Shown here piece after piece: positions 40,611 to 64,000 of a DNA stretch of 64,000 nucleotides (position 1 is the first letter of the stretch; each line of letters starts with the position of its first letter). Position numbers and translations under genes: made by a program. The DNA is from DASYQD01 sp963837455 (GTDB lineage: Bacteria; Acidobacteriota; Thermoanaerobaculia; Multivoradales; JAIOJS01): the NCBI GenBank assembly GCA_963837455.1, contig CAWINM010000001.1, forward strand, positions 2,046,001 to 2,110,000. Direction: 5' to 3'. The notes beneath the pieces were generated by a model. That model saw nothing but the letters and a program-made list of their open reading frames with translations. It was not told where the DNA came from and made no database searches.

Positions 40611-41552
40611 CTACTGCGGTCGCGGCGGCGGCTGCGGAGGCAGCGGCGACGGCTTCGGGGTGCCAGCGGGTGTGGCGCCGGCCTCCGGGTTGAGGATGAT
40701 GGGCAGCCCATCGGCGCCGGCGCCGATCACCACCACCTTGCTGTTGTTCGACTGCGCCAGCTGCAGCGTCGCGTCGATCCCCTTCCAGCGCAGGTACTGG
40801 TCGGAGATACCCGAGGAGACGATGGCCTGGAAGTCGCGGATGCCCGCCGCCTCGATCCGCTTGCGCTGCGCCTCCTTCTCCTCCGACTGCAGGATGAAAC
40901 TGTACTCCTGGGCGTGCTGCTCGGCGGCCAGCTTGCGCTCGATCGCCTCGCGCACCGCGGCGGGCAGCGTCACGCTGCGGATCTGCAGGTCGTCGACCTT
41001 GACCCAGCGCTCCAGGACCTGGCTCGTCGAGTAGTCGAGGATCTCCCGCTGCAGGTGCAGTCGGTCGCTGTTGTAGAGCTCGTCCTGGCGGTAGCGGGCG
41101 ATCACCCCGCGCACGGCGGCGGCGATCTCCGGCAGGACGATCACCTGCAGGTAGTGGGGGCCGATGTCCTCGTGCAGTCGCGCCAGGCGCTCGAAGTTGG
41201 GACGATAGCGGACGGTGACGTCGACCTGGATCGAGAGCCCGTCGTTCGACAGCGCGTCGAAGCTCTGGGTCACCATCTGGATGCGGGTGTTGTAGATCGT
41301 CATCTTGTCCCAGGGCAGGATCAGCGTCGTGCCCTCGGTGAAGATGCGGTCGAGCACGACGCCGCCGGCGAAGCGCTTCCACAGCACGCCGCGCTCGCCG
41401 GCGCCGATGAAGATGAAGATGTCGGGTGCCAGGTAGACGATCCCCAGCAGGGCGAAGAGCACGCCGATGGTGAGCCCCAGGTTGTGGCGCCGAAGGCCCT
41501 CGCGAAGGCGTCGCCAAGTCGTGCGCCGCGGGCGCTCCGGTTCCGCGTTCAT
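40611..41552 (-). CDS. SPFH/prohibitin-family membrane protein
   Basis: 313 residues. ATG 41552 overlaps the ABC transporter stop (ATGA). One membrane helix (NLGLTIGVLFALLGIVYLAP, about 25-45), then a band-7 domain (GERGVLWKRFAGGV, VTVRYRP, HYLQVIVLPEIAAAVRGVIARY), a helix rich in Glu/Gln/Lys (AIERKLAAEQHAQEYSFILQSEEKEAQRKRIEAAGI), and a Pro-rich tail. SPFH proteins form large ring assemblies on membranes and organise or protect membrane complexes. Tight coupling to the exporter suggests it supports the transporter or shields the producer. Confidence 0.92.
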   Translation of the reverse strand: MNAEPERPRRTTWRRLREGLRRHNLGLTIGVLFALLGIVYLAPDIFIFIGAGERGVLWKRFAGGVVLDRIFTEGTTLILPWDKMTIYNTRIQMVTQSFDALSNDGLSIQVDVTVRYRPNFERLARLHEDIGPHYLQVIVLPEIAAAVRGVIARYRQDELYNSDRLHLQREILDYSTSQVLERWVKVDDLQIRSVTLPAAVREAIERKLAAEQHAQEYSFILQSEEKEAQRKRIEAAGIRDFQAIVSSGISDQYLRWKGIDATLQLAQSNNSKVVVIGAGADGLPIILNPEAGATPAGTPKPSPLPPQPPPRPQ

Positions 41553-43204
41553 GACGTCTCCCGCGGGAAGGGGTACAGCCGGCCCTCCACCAGTTTGACC
41601 ATCTCGTCGATCGCGTCGGCATGATAGTAGCGGTCGTCGTGGGTGACCACGACCAGCGTCTTGCCGAGCGCGCGCAAGCGCGGCAGGATGACCTCGTAGA
41701 AGCGCTGGCGGAACTCCGGGTCCTGCTCCGCCGCCCACTCGTCGAAGACGTAGATCGGCCGGTCTTCGAGCAGGGCGACGGCCAGCGCCAGGCGCTTGCG
41801 CTGGCCGCTCGACAGGCTCAGAGTGGTGAAGCGATCCCCCGCCACCGCCGTCTTCTCCGCCAGCTCCATGTCGCGCAGGATGGCGGTCACCTCTTCGGGG
41901 CAGAGGTGGGAGAGCCCGTAGAGGCGGTCGAACAAGTGGTAGTCCGAGAAGACGGTGGAGAAGAGGCTGCGGTAGGCTTCGGCGCTCGCCGCGTCGACGG
42001 CACGGCCGTCGAGCACGATTCGTCCCGCCTGCGGCGGGTAGAGGCCGGTGAGGACCTTGAGCAGGGTGGTCTTGCCGCTGCCGTTGCCGCCGGCGACGAA
42101 GAGAGTCTCACCGCCGCGCAGGGTGAGGTCCAGCGGGCCGAGGCGGAACTCGGGCCGCCCGTCGGGACCCGCGAACTCGAAGACCACCCCCTCGAGGCGA
42201 AGCTCGCGGAACGCCGTCTCGTCCCCCGCGGGCTCGAGCGCCTGCTGCTCGAGGTGGCGGTCGAGGGCGGCCTCCAGGGCCTGGATCCCCTCGGCGGCGA
42301 CGCTGGCGCTGGCGAACGTCGGCAGCGCGGTCACCACCGAGGCGATCGGGCCGATGACGAAGAGCACCGTCGCGGTGGCCTTGATCACCACCTCGGAGGA
42401 GACCGTGGTGAGGCTCGGCAGCACGAAGACGATGGTCGCCATGAGGGCGTAGAAGATGCTCTGCGAGAAGACGTTGAGGCGGGTGAACTGACCGAAGCCG
42501 CGGATCTTGGTCTCCGCCGTCGCCGCCGAGATGGCGCGGGCGCGGGCGTACAGCTCGTCGCTGCGCCGGCGATGGAGCTTCACCTCCTTGAAGCCCTCGA
42601 GCAGGTGGGTCAGGATCTCGAAGAACTCGTTCTCGCGGCGCGCGGCGTCCTCGAGCTCGCGCTGTGCCTCGCGCGCCCGTGGCAGGTAGAGGAGCACGCC
42701 GGCGAGACTGACCAGCAGCGTCAGCACGCAGGCGGTGACCGACAGCGACGCCAGATAGAGCAGCAGCAGCACCACCAGGATCGCCGAGCGCAGCGCCACC
42801 GTCAGCAGCCGCACCGCCTGCGACAGCGTCGTGGTCTCGCGGGTGAGGCTGGCGTAGACGGCGGCGCGGCCGATGTCCTCGAGCGGCAGCAGCTCGACGC
42901 GGCGGATCTTGTCGGCCAGCCGCGTGCGGATGCGGTCGAGGACGCGCTCGATCTCCAGCACCGAGACGTCGAGGATGTGGTTCTCGCCCACTGCCGCGAG
43001 AGCCACCGCGATCACGAACAGCAGCAAGTAGCGGAAGCCGCCGTCGCGCTCGCCGCGCACGGCCTGGGTGGCGGCGGCGTTGACCACCATCAGCACCATG
43101 GCGTTGCCGACGGCGGCGACGATCGCCATCACCACCAGCCGCCGCAACGAGATCCGGGACTCGCGGCGAACCAGGTCGAGCAGCGGGGCGGCGGGAGAGG
43201 CCAT
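41549..43204 (-). CDS. Cyclic-peptide-export-type ABC transporter (fused permease-ATPase)
   Basis: 551 residues. N-terminal membrane domain with about six helices (residues 1-310), then one ATPase domain: Walker A GGNGSGKTTLL, signature LSLSSGQRKRLAL, Walker B PIYVFDEWAAEQD, switch His in VVTHDD. The DEWAAEQDPEFRQRFYEVILPRL sequence is typical of PvdE/SyrD-like exporters of nonribosomal peptides. It likely moves the lipopeptide or its precursor across the inner membrane. Confidence 0.95.
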   Translation of the reverse strand: MASPAAPLLDLVRRESRISLRRLVVMAIVAAVGNAMVLMVVNAAATQAVRGERDGGFRYLLLFVIAVALAAVGENHILDVSVLEIERVLDRIRTRLADKIRRVELLPLEDIGRAAVYASLTRETTTLSQAVRLLTVALRSAILVVLLLLYLASLSVTACVLTLLVSLAGVLLYLPRAREAQRELEDAARRENEFFEILTHLLEGFKEVKLHRRRSDELYARARAISAATAETKIRGFGQFTRLNVFSQSIFYALMATIVFVLPSLTTVSSEVVIKATATVLFVIGPIASVVTALPTFASASVAAEGIQALEAALDRHLEQQALEPAGDETAFRELRLEGVVFEFAGPDGRPEFRLGPLDLTLRGGETLFVAGGNGSGKTTLLKVLTGLYPPQAGRIVLDGRAVDAASAEAYRSLFSTVFSDYHLFDRLYGLSHLCPEEVTAILRDMELAEKTAVAGDRFTTLSLSSGQRKRLALAVALLEDRPIYVFDEWAAEQDPEFRQRFYEVILPRLRALGKTLVVVTHDDRYYHADAIDEMVKLVEGRLYPFPRETS

Positions 43205-43265
43205 CGGCGCGACTCCCCTCAGCCCTGCGCCGCGCCGTGACCGCGGGGTCGACGCCGGTGCCGCG

Positions 43266-43436
43266 CTAGCCGCGCGACGCCGCCGGGGCGGTCACCAGCA
43301 AGAGGAGCACGCAGGGGAGGGGGCTGAAGAAGAACGACAGCAGGAAGAAGCCCCAGAAGCCCAGCGCGCGGTCGCGGCCGGCGTAGCCGACGAGGACGCT
43401 GGCGAGCACCCAGACGAGCGCGAGGATCAACGGCAT
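43266..43436 (-). CDS. 56-residue hydrophobic membrane protein in the NRPS operon
   Basis: Start ATG 43436 with a strong GGGAGG nine bases upstream, stop TAG at 43266. Two hydrophobic segments (LILALVWVLASVLVGYAG and FWGFFLLSFFFSPLPCVLLLL) joined by a short charged loop (RDRALG). It resembles the small immunity-type membrane proteins called superinfection immunity, but the length is too short for a firm call. Position between the transferase and the exporter suggests a helper or self-protection role. Confidence 0.65.
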   Translation of the reverse strand: MPLILALVWVLASVLVGYAGRDRALGFWGFFLLSFFFSPLPCVLLLLVTAPAASRG

Positions 43437-43534
43437 GACGTGCGACCTCCCTCCCGGGCAACCGGCGACCCTCGCCGGCGATGGGCGGCCCGGGGCGCGT
43501 TGCCGACTCCGGGTGTTGGCGACCTGCAGGCATC

Positions 43535-44266
43535 CTAGTGTTCCACCGCCTGGGCTTCAAGGCTCGCCGGCAACACCGCGGCGGCCGGCAGCCGGCGCAG
43601 CTCGAGGCGAGCCCGCGGGTCGCCGGTCGCCAGGTGGGCGACGTGCGAGGGATCGACGGCGAGCGGGTGCAGGTGCCAGAGGGTGCCGCGCAGTCTCGCC
43701 CCCGTCGGTTCCAGGCTGATCTCCGCCGCCGCGGTGGAGAGGCCGCCGCCGTCGGCCTTGAGCACGCTCTCGAGCTGCGTCCAGAGCACGAAGAACTGCC
43801 GCCGTGGATCGGCGGCGGCGAGAATCGAGCGCCATTGCGACGGCGAGAAGAAGCGCTCGAGCTCGCTGACGTCGAGCGGGCGGACGCGCTCGACGTCGAT
43901 CCCGAGCGGACCGCCGTCGCCGACCGCGCAGAGCACGTAGTCCCCGGAGTGCGAGATGTTGAGCTCGGCGCCGGGGAAGCAGGGCTTGCCGCGCTCGGCG
44001 TAGTCGAGCCGGTGCAGGCAGTCGTCGCCGTGGCCGCGCTCGCGCAGGAGATCGAGCAGCGCCAGGCGACCCAGCAGGTAGGCCTCGCGGTCGCGCGAGC
44101 GGACGTAGCGCTCGAGGGTGGCGCGCATCGCCACCGGCAGCAGCCTGGCGCAGCGGCGCTGGTGCTCCGGCGTCAGGCCGAGGCGAACGCAGGCGACGGT
44201 GACCGTCGTCGCGTGGTGCGGCGAGCGATTGAGGTCGGCGGGCTGTCGGGCGGGGGCGCGCGGCAT
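43535..44266 (-). CDS. Sfp-type 4'-phosphopantetheinyl transferase
   Basis: 243 residues. It transfers phosphopantetheine from CoA to carrier-protein serines. Family motifs: NISHSGDYVLCAVG, LGIDVERVR (the magnesium-binding Asp and Glu) and WTQLESVLKADG in the place of the usual W-x-x-K-E-A-x-x-K, with Glu and the last Lys retained. It would activate the NRPS carrier domains and the stand-alone ACP of the cluster. Four internal ATG/GTG choices exist; I keep the longest. Confidence 0.93.
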   Translation of the reverse strand: MPRAPARQPADLNRSPHHATTVTVACVRLGLTPEHQRRCARLLPVAMRATLERYVRSRDREAYLLGRLALLDLLRERGHGDDCLHRLDYAERGKPCFPGAELNISHSGDYVLCAVGDGGPLGIDVERVRPLDVSELERFFSPSQWRSILAAADPRRQFFVLWTQLESVLKADGGGLSTAAAEISLEPTGARLRGTLWHLHPLAVDPSHVAHLATGDPRARLELRRLPAAAVLPASLEAQAVEH

Positions 44267-44293
44267 CGGCGACGGTCGCCACGCCGGAGCGTT

Positions 44294-44533
44294 CTAGTCG
44301 CTCTCCGTGGAGCGCGCCGCGTCCTCCGCCATCTTCTTGCGCAGGCTCAGCGGGCGCATGTCCGTCCACACCTCTTCGATGTAGTCCAGGCACTCGCTCT
44401 TGCTGCCGCGCTTGCCGACCGCCGTCCACCCCAGGGGCAGCTCACGGTCGGCGAACCAGATCGAGTACTGCTCTTCGTGGTTGACCACCACGAGGTACTC
44501 GCGGGTGTCCTCCTCCTCGTCCTCGTAGCTCAT
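44294..44533 (-). CDS. MbtH-like protein
   Basis: 79 residues. MbtH-like proteins bind adenylation domains and are needed for their folding or activity. The signature is clear: VVVNHEEQYSIWFADRELPLGW, then GSKSECLDYIEEVWTDMRPLSLRKKM. The Pro normally before the charged pair is replaced (IWFADRELP), which is within family variation. Start ATG 44533 has GGGGA upstream. First gene of the leftward operon. Confidence 0.96.
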   Translation of the reverse strand: MSYEDEEEDTREYLVVVNHEEQYSIWFADRELPLGWTAVGKRGSKSECLDYIEEVWTDMRPLSLRKKMAEDAARSTESD

Positions 44534-44710
44534 CCGGTGTTCCCCAAGAGAGCGGTGAGAGTGTGTCAGCTCCAGCCGCCGAGATGATGGTAAGGTTGTG
44601 CCGGGTTCATTCCGTGCGGTTGCGAGTATAGCGCTCTCTTCGAGCGGCGCCCGCGCTGTCGAGGTCGACGGTGAGTCACGCCGGGCGATTGGCGGATGGG
44701 TGATCCAGGC
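44534..44710. promoter_or_regulatory. Divergent promoter region of the NRPS cluster
   Basis: 177 bases, clearly more A/T-rich than the neighbourhood, between the mbtH-like gene and the regulator. It holds a 9-base inverted repeat, AAGAGAGCG (44546-44554) and CGCTCTCTT (44632-44640), with 77 bases between the arms; the right arm follows an A/T-rich GAGTATAG that could be a -10 element. These could be operator half-sites for the HTH regulator next door. Chance is not excluded for a 9-base match. Confidence 0.55.
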
Positions 44711-45172
44711 ATGAAGTTGGGTGACGTTCTGAGGAAAGAGCGGGAGCGCCGGGGCTTGTCGACCGTGGACATGGCACGAGCCCTGGGGCTCTCCGATGGC
44801 GCCTACGAGGATGTGGAGAGCGGAGCCTCGGCCGCCGAGATCTGGGGGCCGCGGCTTGCGGAGATCGCCATCCAGCTCGAGACGCCGACCTCGCGCTTGC
44901 TGGCCGAGTCCGGTCGCGCGGCCGACACCCGCAGCGGTCAAGCCGGCGAGCTCATCCGCCGCCACCGCGAGCGGCGCAACCTCTCCGTCGAGCAGCTGGC
45001 GGCCGCCGTCGGCGTCGACTCCGCTCATTGGCAGGAGATCGAGAGCGGCCGCTCGCCGCTCGAGGACTATGGCCCCATGTTTCTTCGCTTCGCAGAGGCG
45101 ATCGAGCAGCCGGTGTTCAATCTCTTCTACCCCTGCGGGCTTCCCTTCGCCGAGCTGGACGACTACCCGTAG
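44711..45172 (+). CDS. Transcriptional regulator with two XRE-type HTH domains
   Basis: 153 residues from ATG 44711 (ATG 44696 also in frame). Two tandem helix-turn-helix units: MKLGDVLRKERERRGLSTVD with MARALGLSDGAYEDVESG, and GELIRRHRERRNLSVEQLAA with AVGVDSAHWQEIESG. The second ends in a segment rich in Phe/Pro (PVFNLFYPCGLPF). No sensor domain, so it may bind DNA as a monomer with two heads or as a dimer. First gene of the rightward operon, hence a likely local regulator of the cluster. Confidence 0.85.
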   Translation: MKLGDVLRKERERRGLSTVDMARALGLSDGAYEDVESGASAAEIWGPRLAEIAIQLETPTSRLLAESGRAADTRSGQAGELIRRHRERRNLSVEQLAAAVGVDSAHWQEIESGRSPLEDYGPMFLRFAEAIEQPVFNLFYPCGLPFAELDDYP

Positions 45173-45217
45173 TCGGGTCCTCCGCACCCGACGAGCTCTC
45201 CGGACCGAGAGACCTCG

Positions 45218-46135
45218 ATGATCCGCGGTATCCCTTCCGAGTCCCGCCACGACGCTGCAGCCGCGTCCGCGCCCCCCGAGCTCGTCGGGGTGGTGGGTGC
45301 CGGCGTGATGGGCAGCGGCGTGGCGCAGAGCCTCGTCGAGTCGGGTCTCCACGTCGTCCTCGTCGACGTTGCCGACGAACGGCTGGCGCGTGCCCGGCAG
45401 GCCATCCGCCAGGGCCTGCGCGCGCGGGCGTTGCTCGGCAGGCGGCCCGCGGCCGGCGCCGGCGCGGACCAGTTGCTGCAGCGAATCACCTTCACCTGCG
45501 AGCAGGCCCCGCTCGCCGCCGTCGGCTTCCTGATCGAGAACGTGGTCGAGAAGTGGGAGGCGAAGGCGGAGGTCTACCGGCGGCTCGACGCCCTCTGCCC
45601 GCCGGGGTGCGTCTTCGCCGCCAATACCTCCGCCATCCCGATCACCCGCCTGGCTGCGCTCACCTCGCGCCCCGACCGCTTCGTCGGCATGCACTTCATG
45701 AACCCGGCGCCGCTCAAGCCGGTGGTGGAGGTGGTGCGCGGTCACCACACCTCGGCAGCGACGCTCGCCCGCGCGCAGGCGCTGCTCGCCGCCATGGGCA
45801 AGGAGGGCATCGTCGTCGAGGACATGCCCGGCTTCGTCACCAACCGGGTCCTCATGCTGACCCTCAACGAGGCCATCTGGGTGGTGCAGGACCGCGTCGC
45901 GCCGGCCGCGGAGGTGGACCGTCTCTTCCAGTCCTGCTTCGGCCACGCCATGGGACCGCTCGCCACCGCCGACCTGATCGGCCTCGACACCGTGCTCGAC
46001 TCGCTGGAGGTGCTCCAGCAATCGTTCGGCGACGACAAGTTCCGCCCCTGTCCGCTGCTGCGCCGGATGGTGGACGCAGGCCTCCACGGCCGCAAGTCGG
46101 GCCGCGGCTTCTACGACTACGGAGACGGCAGCTGA
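45218..46135 (+). CDS. 3-hydroxyacyl-CoA dehydrogenase-like, hydroxymalonyl-ACP pathway
   Basis: 305 residues. NAD-binding motif GVVGAGVMGSGVAQSL (about 23-38), NTSAIPITRLA, HFMNPAPLKPVVEVV and GFVTNRVLM, ending KSGRGFYDYG. In the methoxy-/hydroxymalonyl-ACP loci (FkbK/ZmaG type), the homologous enzyme oxidises the glyceryl-ACP C2-C3 chain to the aldehyde stage. The order with ACP, acyl-CoA dehydrogenase and FkbH-like genes supports that role over beta-oxidation. Its stop overlaps the probable CTG start of the ACP. Confidence 0.88.
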   Translation: MIRGIPSESRHDAAAASAPPELVGVVGAGVMGSGVAQSLVESGLHVVLVDVADERLARARQAIRQGLRARALLGRRPAAGAGADQLLQRITFTCEQAPLAAVGFLIENVVEKWEAKAEVYRRLDALCPPGCVFAANTSAIPITRLAALTSRPDRFVGMHFMNPAPLKPVVEVVRGHHTSAATLARAQALLAAMGKEGIVVEDMPGFVTNRVLMLTLNEAIWVVQDRVAPAAEVDRLFQSCFGHAMGPLATADLIGLDTVLDSLEVLQQSFGDDKFRPCPLLRRMVDAGLHGRKSGRGFYDYGDGS

Positions 46136-46431
46136 GCCACCCCGCCGACTCCACCGGGCCGCGCGCCGGCGCCATCGCCGATGGCGGCGCCGTCGAGGAG
46201 CGCGTCCGCGCCTTCCTCTCCCGCTTCGTGCGCCAGCAGCTCGCCGACGACGCGGACATCTTCGCCTCCGGGTTCGTCAACTCGCTGCTCGCCATGCAGC
46301 TGGTGACCTTCGTCGAGCGCACCTTCGCGGTCACCGTCGCCGACGACGACCTCGACCTCGACAACTTCCGCAGCGTGGCGGCGATCGCCGCGCTGGTGCG
46401 CCGCAAGCGGAGCGCCGATGCTCGAAGCTGA
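46132..46431 (+). CDS. Stand-alone acyl carrier protein (FkbJ/ZmaD type)
   Basis: 99 residues. The carrier motif reads DIFASGFVNSLLAMQLVTFVERTF; the Ser in NSL is the phosphopantetheine site. The NSL-x-AMQLV form is typical of the ACPs that carry methoxy- or hydroxymalonyl units. Helix 1 (VEERVRAFLSRFVRQQL) starts well upstream of any ATG, GTG or TTG in frame, so the best start is CTG 46132, overlapping the previous stop (CTGA) with GGAG seven bases before it. The end overlaps the next gene by 14 bases. Confidence 0.88.
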   Translation: MSHPADSTGPRAGAIADGGAVEERVRAFLSRFVRQQLADDADIFASGFVNSLLAMQLVTFVERTFAVTVADDDLDLDNFRSVAAIAALVRRKRSADARS

Positions 46432-47596
46432 GCCCGTGCTCGCCGCCGAGGCCGCGGCCGGCCTGCGCCTCGAGCTCTCGCCGGCGCAGCGCGAGGCGCA
46501 GGGGCGGTTCCGCGCCTTCGTCGCGGCGCGCGTGGCACCGTACGCCGACGCCTGGGACCGTGCCGAGCGGCTGCCGTCCGAGGCGATCGCCGACCTCCGT
46601 GGCGCCGGCTATCTCGGCGCGCCGCTGCCGACCGCCGCGGGTGGCGGCGGCATGGCGGCGCTCACCTACGGCCTGCTCTGCGAGGAGCTCGCTCGCGGCT
46701 GCGCCTCGGTGCGCACCCTGGTCACCGTGCACGACATGACGGCGGTGGCGCTGGCGCGCTGGGGCAGCCCGCGGCTGTGCGAGGAGAGCCTGCCGGCGGT
46801 GGCGCGCGGGGAGCTGCTATGCGCCTTCGCGCTCTCGGAGCCGGGGGTCGGCAGCGATGCCGCCGCCATCGAGACCGAGGCGCGCGAGGTCGACGACGGC
46901 TATCGGCTCGACGGCTGCAAGCGCTGGATCAGCTTCGGCCAGGTCGCCGATCGATTCCTGGTGTTCGCGCGCCTGGCGGGAGAGCCGGCGGCGTTCTTCG
47001 TGCCTGCCGACGCCGTCGGGCTGAGCCGGCGCCCCATCGACGGCATGCTCGGCACCGCCGCCTCGCTGCTCGCCGAGGTGGAGCTGCGCGACTGCCGCGT
47101 GCCGCGGCACCACCTGCTGGGCCGGCCCGGAGCGGGCGTCTCGCACGTCGCGGCGACCGCCCTCGACCACGGCCGCTACGCCGTCGCCTGGGGCTGCCTG
47201 GGCATCGCCCAGGCCTGCCTCGACGCCAGCCTCGACTACGCCGCGCGCCGCCGCCAGTTCGGGGTCGCGCTCGAGCAGCACCAGCTGGTGCGCCGCCTGC
47301 TGACGGAGATGATCGTCGGCACGCGGGCGGCGCGTCTGCTCTGCTACCGGGCCGGCTACGTGCGCGAGAGCGGGGATCCGCTGGCGAGCAGCGAGACGCT
47401 GGTCGCCAAGTACTTCGCCTCGCGGACGGCGAGCCGGGTGGCCGGCTGGGCGGTACAGCTCCACGGCGCGGCCGGCATGAGCCGCGACTATCCACTGGCG
47501 CGCCACCTGCGCGACGCCAAGATCATGGAGGTCATCGAGGGGTCGAACGAGATCCAGCAGCTCACCATCGCCAGCTCGGCCTTCACCGAGCTCTGA
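46418..47596 (+). CDS. Acyl-CoA dehydrogenase-like flavoprotein, hydroxymalonyl-ACP pathway
   Basis: 392 residues. FAD-dependent fold with LRLELSPAQREAQGRFRAF at the start, CAFALSEPGVGSDAAAIET, RRRQFGVALEQHQLVRRLL, and KIMEVIEGSNEIQQ carrying the position of the catalytic base. FkbI/ZmaE-type members of these loci complete oxidation of the ACP-bound C3 unit to the carboxylic acid. The gene overlaps the ACP gene and is 11 bases from the FkbH-like gene, so all are in one transcript. Confidence 0.9.
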   Translation: MLEAEPVLAAEAAAGLRLELSPAQREAQGRFRAFVAARVAPYADAWDRAERLPSEAIADLRGAGYLGAPLPTAAGGGGMAALTYGLLCEELARGCASVRTLVTVHDMTAVALARWGSPRLCEESLPAVARGELLCAFALSEPGVGSDAAAIETEAREVDDGYRLDGCKRWISFGQVADRFLVFARLAGEPAAFFVPADAVGLSRRPIDGMLGTAASLLAEVELRDCRVPRHHLLGRPGAGVSHVAATALDHGRYAVAWGCLGIAQACLDASLDYAARRRQFGVALEQHQLVRRLLTEMIVGTRAARLLCYRAGYVRESGDPLASSETLVAKYFASRTASRVAGWAVQLHGAAGMSRDYPLARHLRDAKIMEVIEGSNEIQQLTIASSAFTEL

Positions 47597-47607
47597 GGGG
47601 AAAAGGG

Positions 47608-48655
47608 TTGGAGAGGAAGGTCCTCAAGGTCGTCGCCTGGGACCTCGACGGGACGCTGTGGGACGGGGTCCTCGCCGAGGGGGACGCGGTGCGGCTGCGC
47701 GCCGGCGTCGTGCCGGTGCTGCGCACGCTCGACGAGCGCGGCATCCTGCAGTCGATCGCCAGCCGCAACGACTCCGAGCAGGCCCTCGCCCGTCTTCGCG
47801 AGCTCGGCCTCGAGGAGATCTTCCTCTACCCGCAGATCCACTGGGGGTCGAAGGTGGTGAGCCTGCGGCGCATCGCCGAGGCGTTCAACGTCGGTCTCGA
47901 CAGCGTCGGCCTGGTCGACGACCAGCCGTTCGAGCGTGCCGAGGTGGCGCACGGCCTGCCGGAGGTGACCACCTTCGACGCCGCCGCGCTCGCCACCCTC
48001 TGCGAGCGGCCCGAGCTGCAGCCGCCCTTCGTCACCGCCGACTCGGCGCGCCGCCGCGAGCTCTACCGCACCGACATGGCGCGGCGCCGGGCCGAGGAGT
48101 CCTTCGCGGGCCCGCAGGAGGAGTTCCTCGCCACCCTCGGCATGCGCTTCACGGTGGCTCCGGCGGGCGAGCTGGACCTGGCGCGTGCCCACGAGCTGGC
48201 CGAGCGCACCCACCAGCTCAACACCACCGGCTACACCTACTCGTACGACGAGCTCGACGCCTTCCGCCGCAGCGACCGCCACCTGCTGCTCGTCGCCGAT
48301 CTCGAAGACGTCTTTGGCGACTACGGCAAGATCGGCCTCGCGCTGGTCGAGCAGGAGTCCCAGGTGTGGACGATCAAGTTGCTGCTCATGTCCTGCCGGG
48401 TGATCGCGCGCGGGGTCGGCACCATCCTGCTCAGCCACGTCCTCCAGCGCGCGGCCGCCGCCGGGGTGAAGCTGCACGCCGAGCTGCGGCGCAACGAGCG
48501 CAACCGGCCGATGCAGGTCACCTACCGCTTTGCCGGCTTCCGCGAGATCGAGCGCCGCGGCGACCTCGTCCTCCTCGTCCACGACCTGCAGCGCATTCCG
48601 CCGTTCCCCGCCTACGTCGAGGTGCGGGTGGCGCCGTCCCCCGGGAGCTCGTGCG

Positions 48656-48666
<11 letters not shown>
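47608..48666 (+). CDS. FkbH-like HAD-superfamily glyceryl transferase/phosphatase
   Basis: 352 residues from TTG 47608, which has GAGGGG and AAGGG upstream. HAD motif I is AWDLDGTLWDGVL, followed by SIASRND and LVDDQPFER. The C-terminal half is a GNAT-like domain (YGKIGLALVEQES, VIARGVGTILLSHVLQRA). FkbH-type proteins take 1,3-bisphosphoglycerate, dephosphorylate it and load the glyceryl group onto the ACP; this is the first step of the unusual extender unit. It overlaps the NRPS start by 11 bases. Confidence 0.93.

Positions 48667-64000
<15,334 letters not shown>

Overview
The window is a very GC-rich bacterial segment, dense in genes on both strands. Several families point to a soil-type Acidobacteriota, perhaps the Thermoanaerobaculia-like branch: a VWFA-related protein of the acidobacterial type (6485-8308), ADOP-type FtsX/MacB permeases, an ECF sigma factor joined to a Ser/Thr kinase with repeats, an M16 peptidase pair, and PD40 propeller peptidases. 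This placement is an inference from gene content, not a phylogeny.

Left part (1-38.5 kb) is a general region. It holds a PD40-M28 peptidase cut by the window edge, an LVIVD propeller protein, [NiFe]-hydrogenase maturation genes hypB/hypA (minus) divergent from hypF (plus), the VWFA protein, an acyl-CoA thioesterase, a DMT transporter, a coiled-coil protein, an RRM protein, a dicarboxylate symporter with an SDR oxidoreductase, an M48 protease, an M14 peptidase, a secreted PHM-fold protein with a collagen-like tract, a sigma factor/kinase pair, a ligase/LigD-polymerase pair, an MFS transporter, an amidohydrolase, an ADOP permease, the M16 pair, and a decayed second ADOP permease. Single-base frame breaks affect hypB, the symporter, the M14 gene and both ADOP genes. 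At least one (M14) lies in a homopolymer, so sequencing or assembly error is a live explanation for some of them.

Right part (about 39.5-64 kb) is a nonribosomal lipopeptide gene cluster built around a divergent promoter region at 44534-44710. Leftward run an MbtH-like protein, an Sfp-type phosphopantetheinyl transferase, a 56-residue membrane protein, a cyclic-peptide-export-type ABC transporter, an SPFH (prohibitin-like) membrane protein and a type II thioesterase. Rightward run a regulator with two XRE-type HTH domains, four genes matching hydroxymalonyl-ACP extender synthesis (3-hydroxyacyl-CoA dehydrogenase, ACP, acyl-CoA dehydrogenase, FkbH-like glyceryl transferase), then one unbroken NRPS reading frame from 48656 to the window end (5,115 codons, still open).

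The NRPS order is FAAL-ACP-C-A-PCP-C-A-PCP-E-C-A-PCP-C-A(partial). It reads as a fatty-acyl-started peptide with predicted Gly (module 1), an unassigned D-residue (module 2), Ala (module 3), and a fourth residue beyond the edge. The hydroxymalonyl-ACP genes imply a polyketide extension step whose PKS module is not in the window. I see no tRNA, rRNA, CRISPR array, insertion sequence or transposase.
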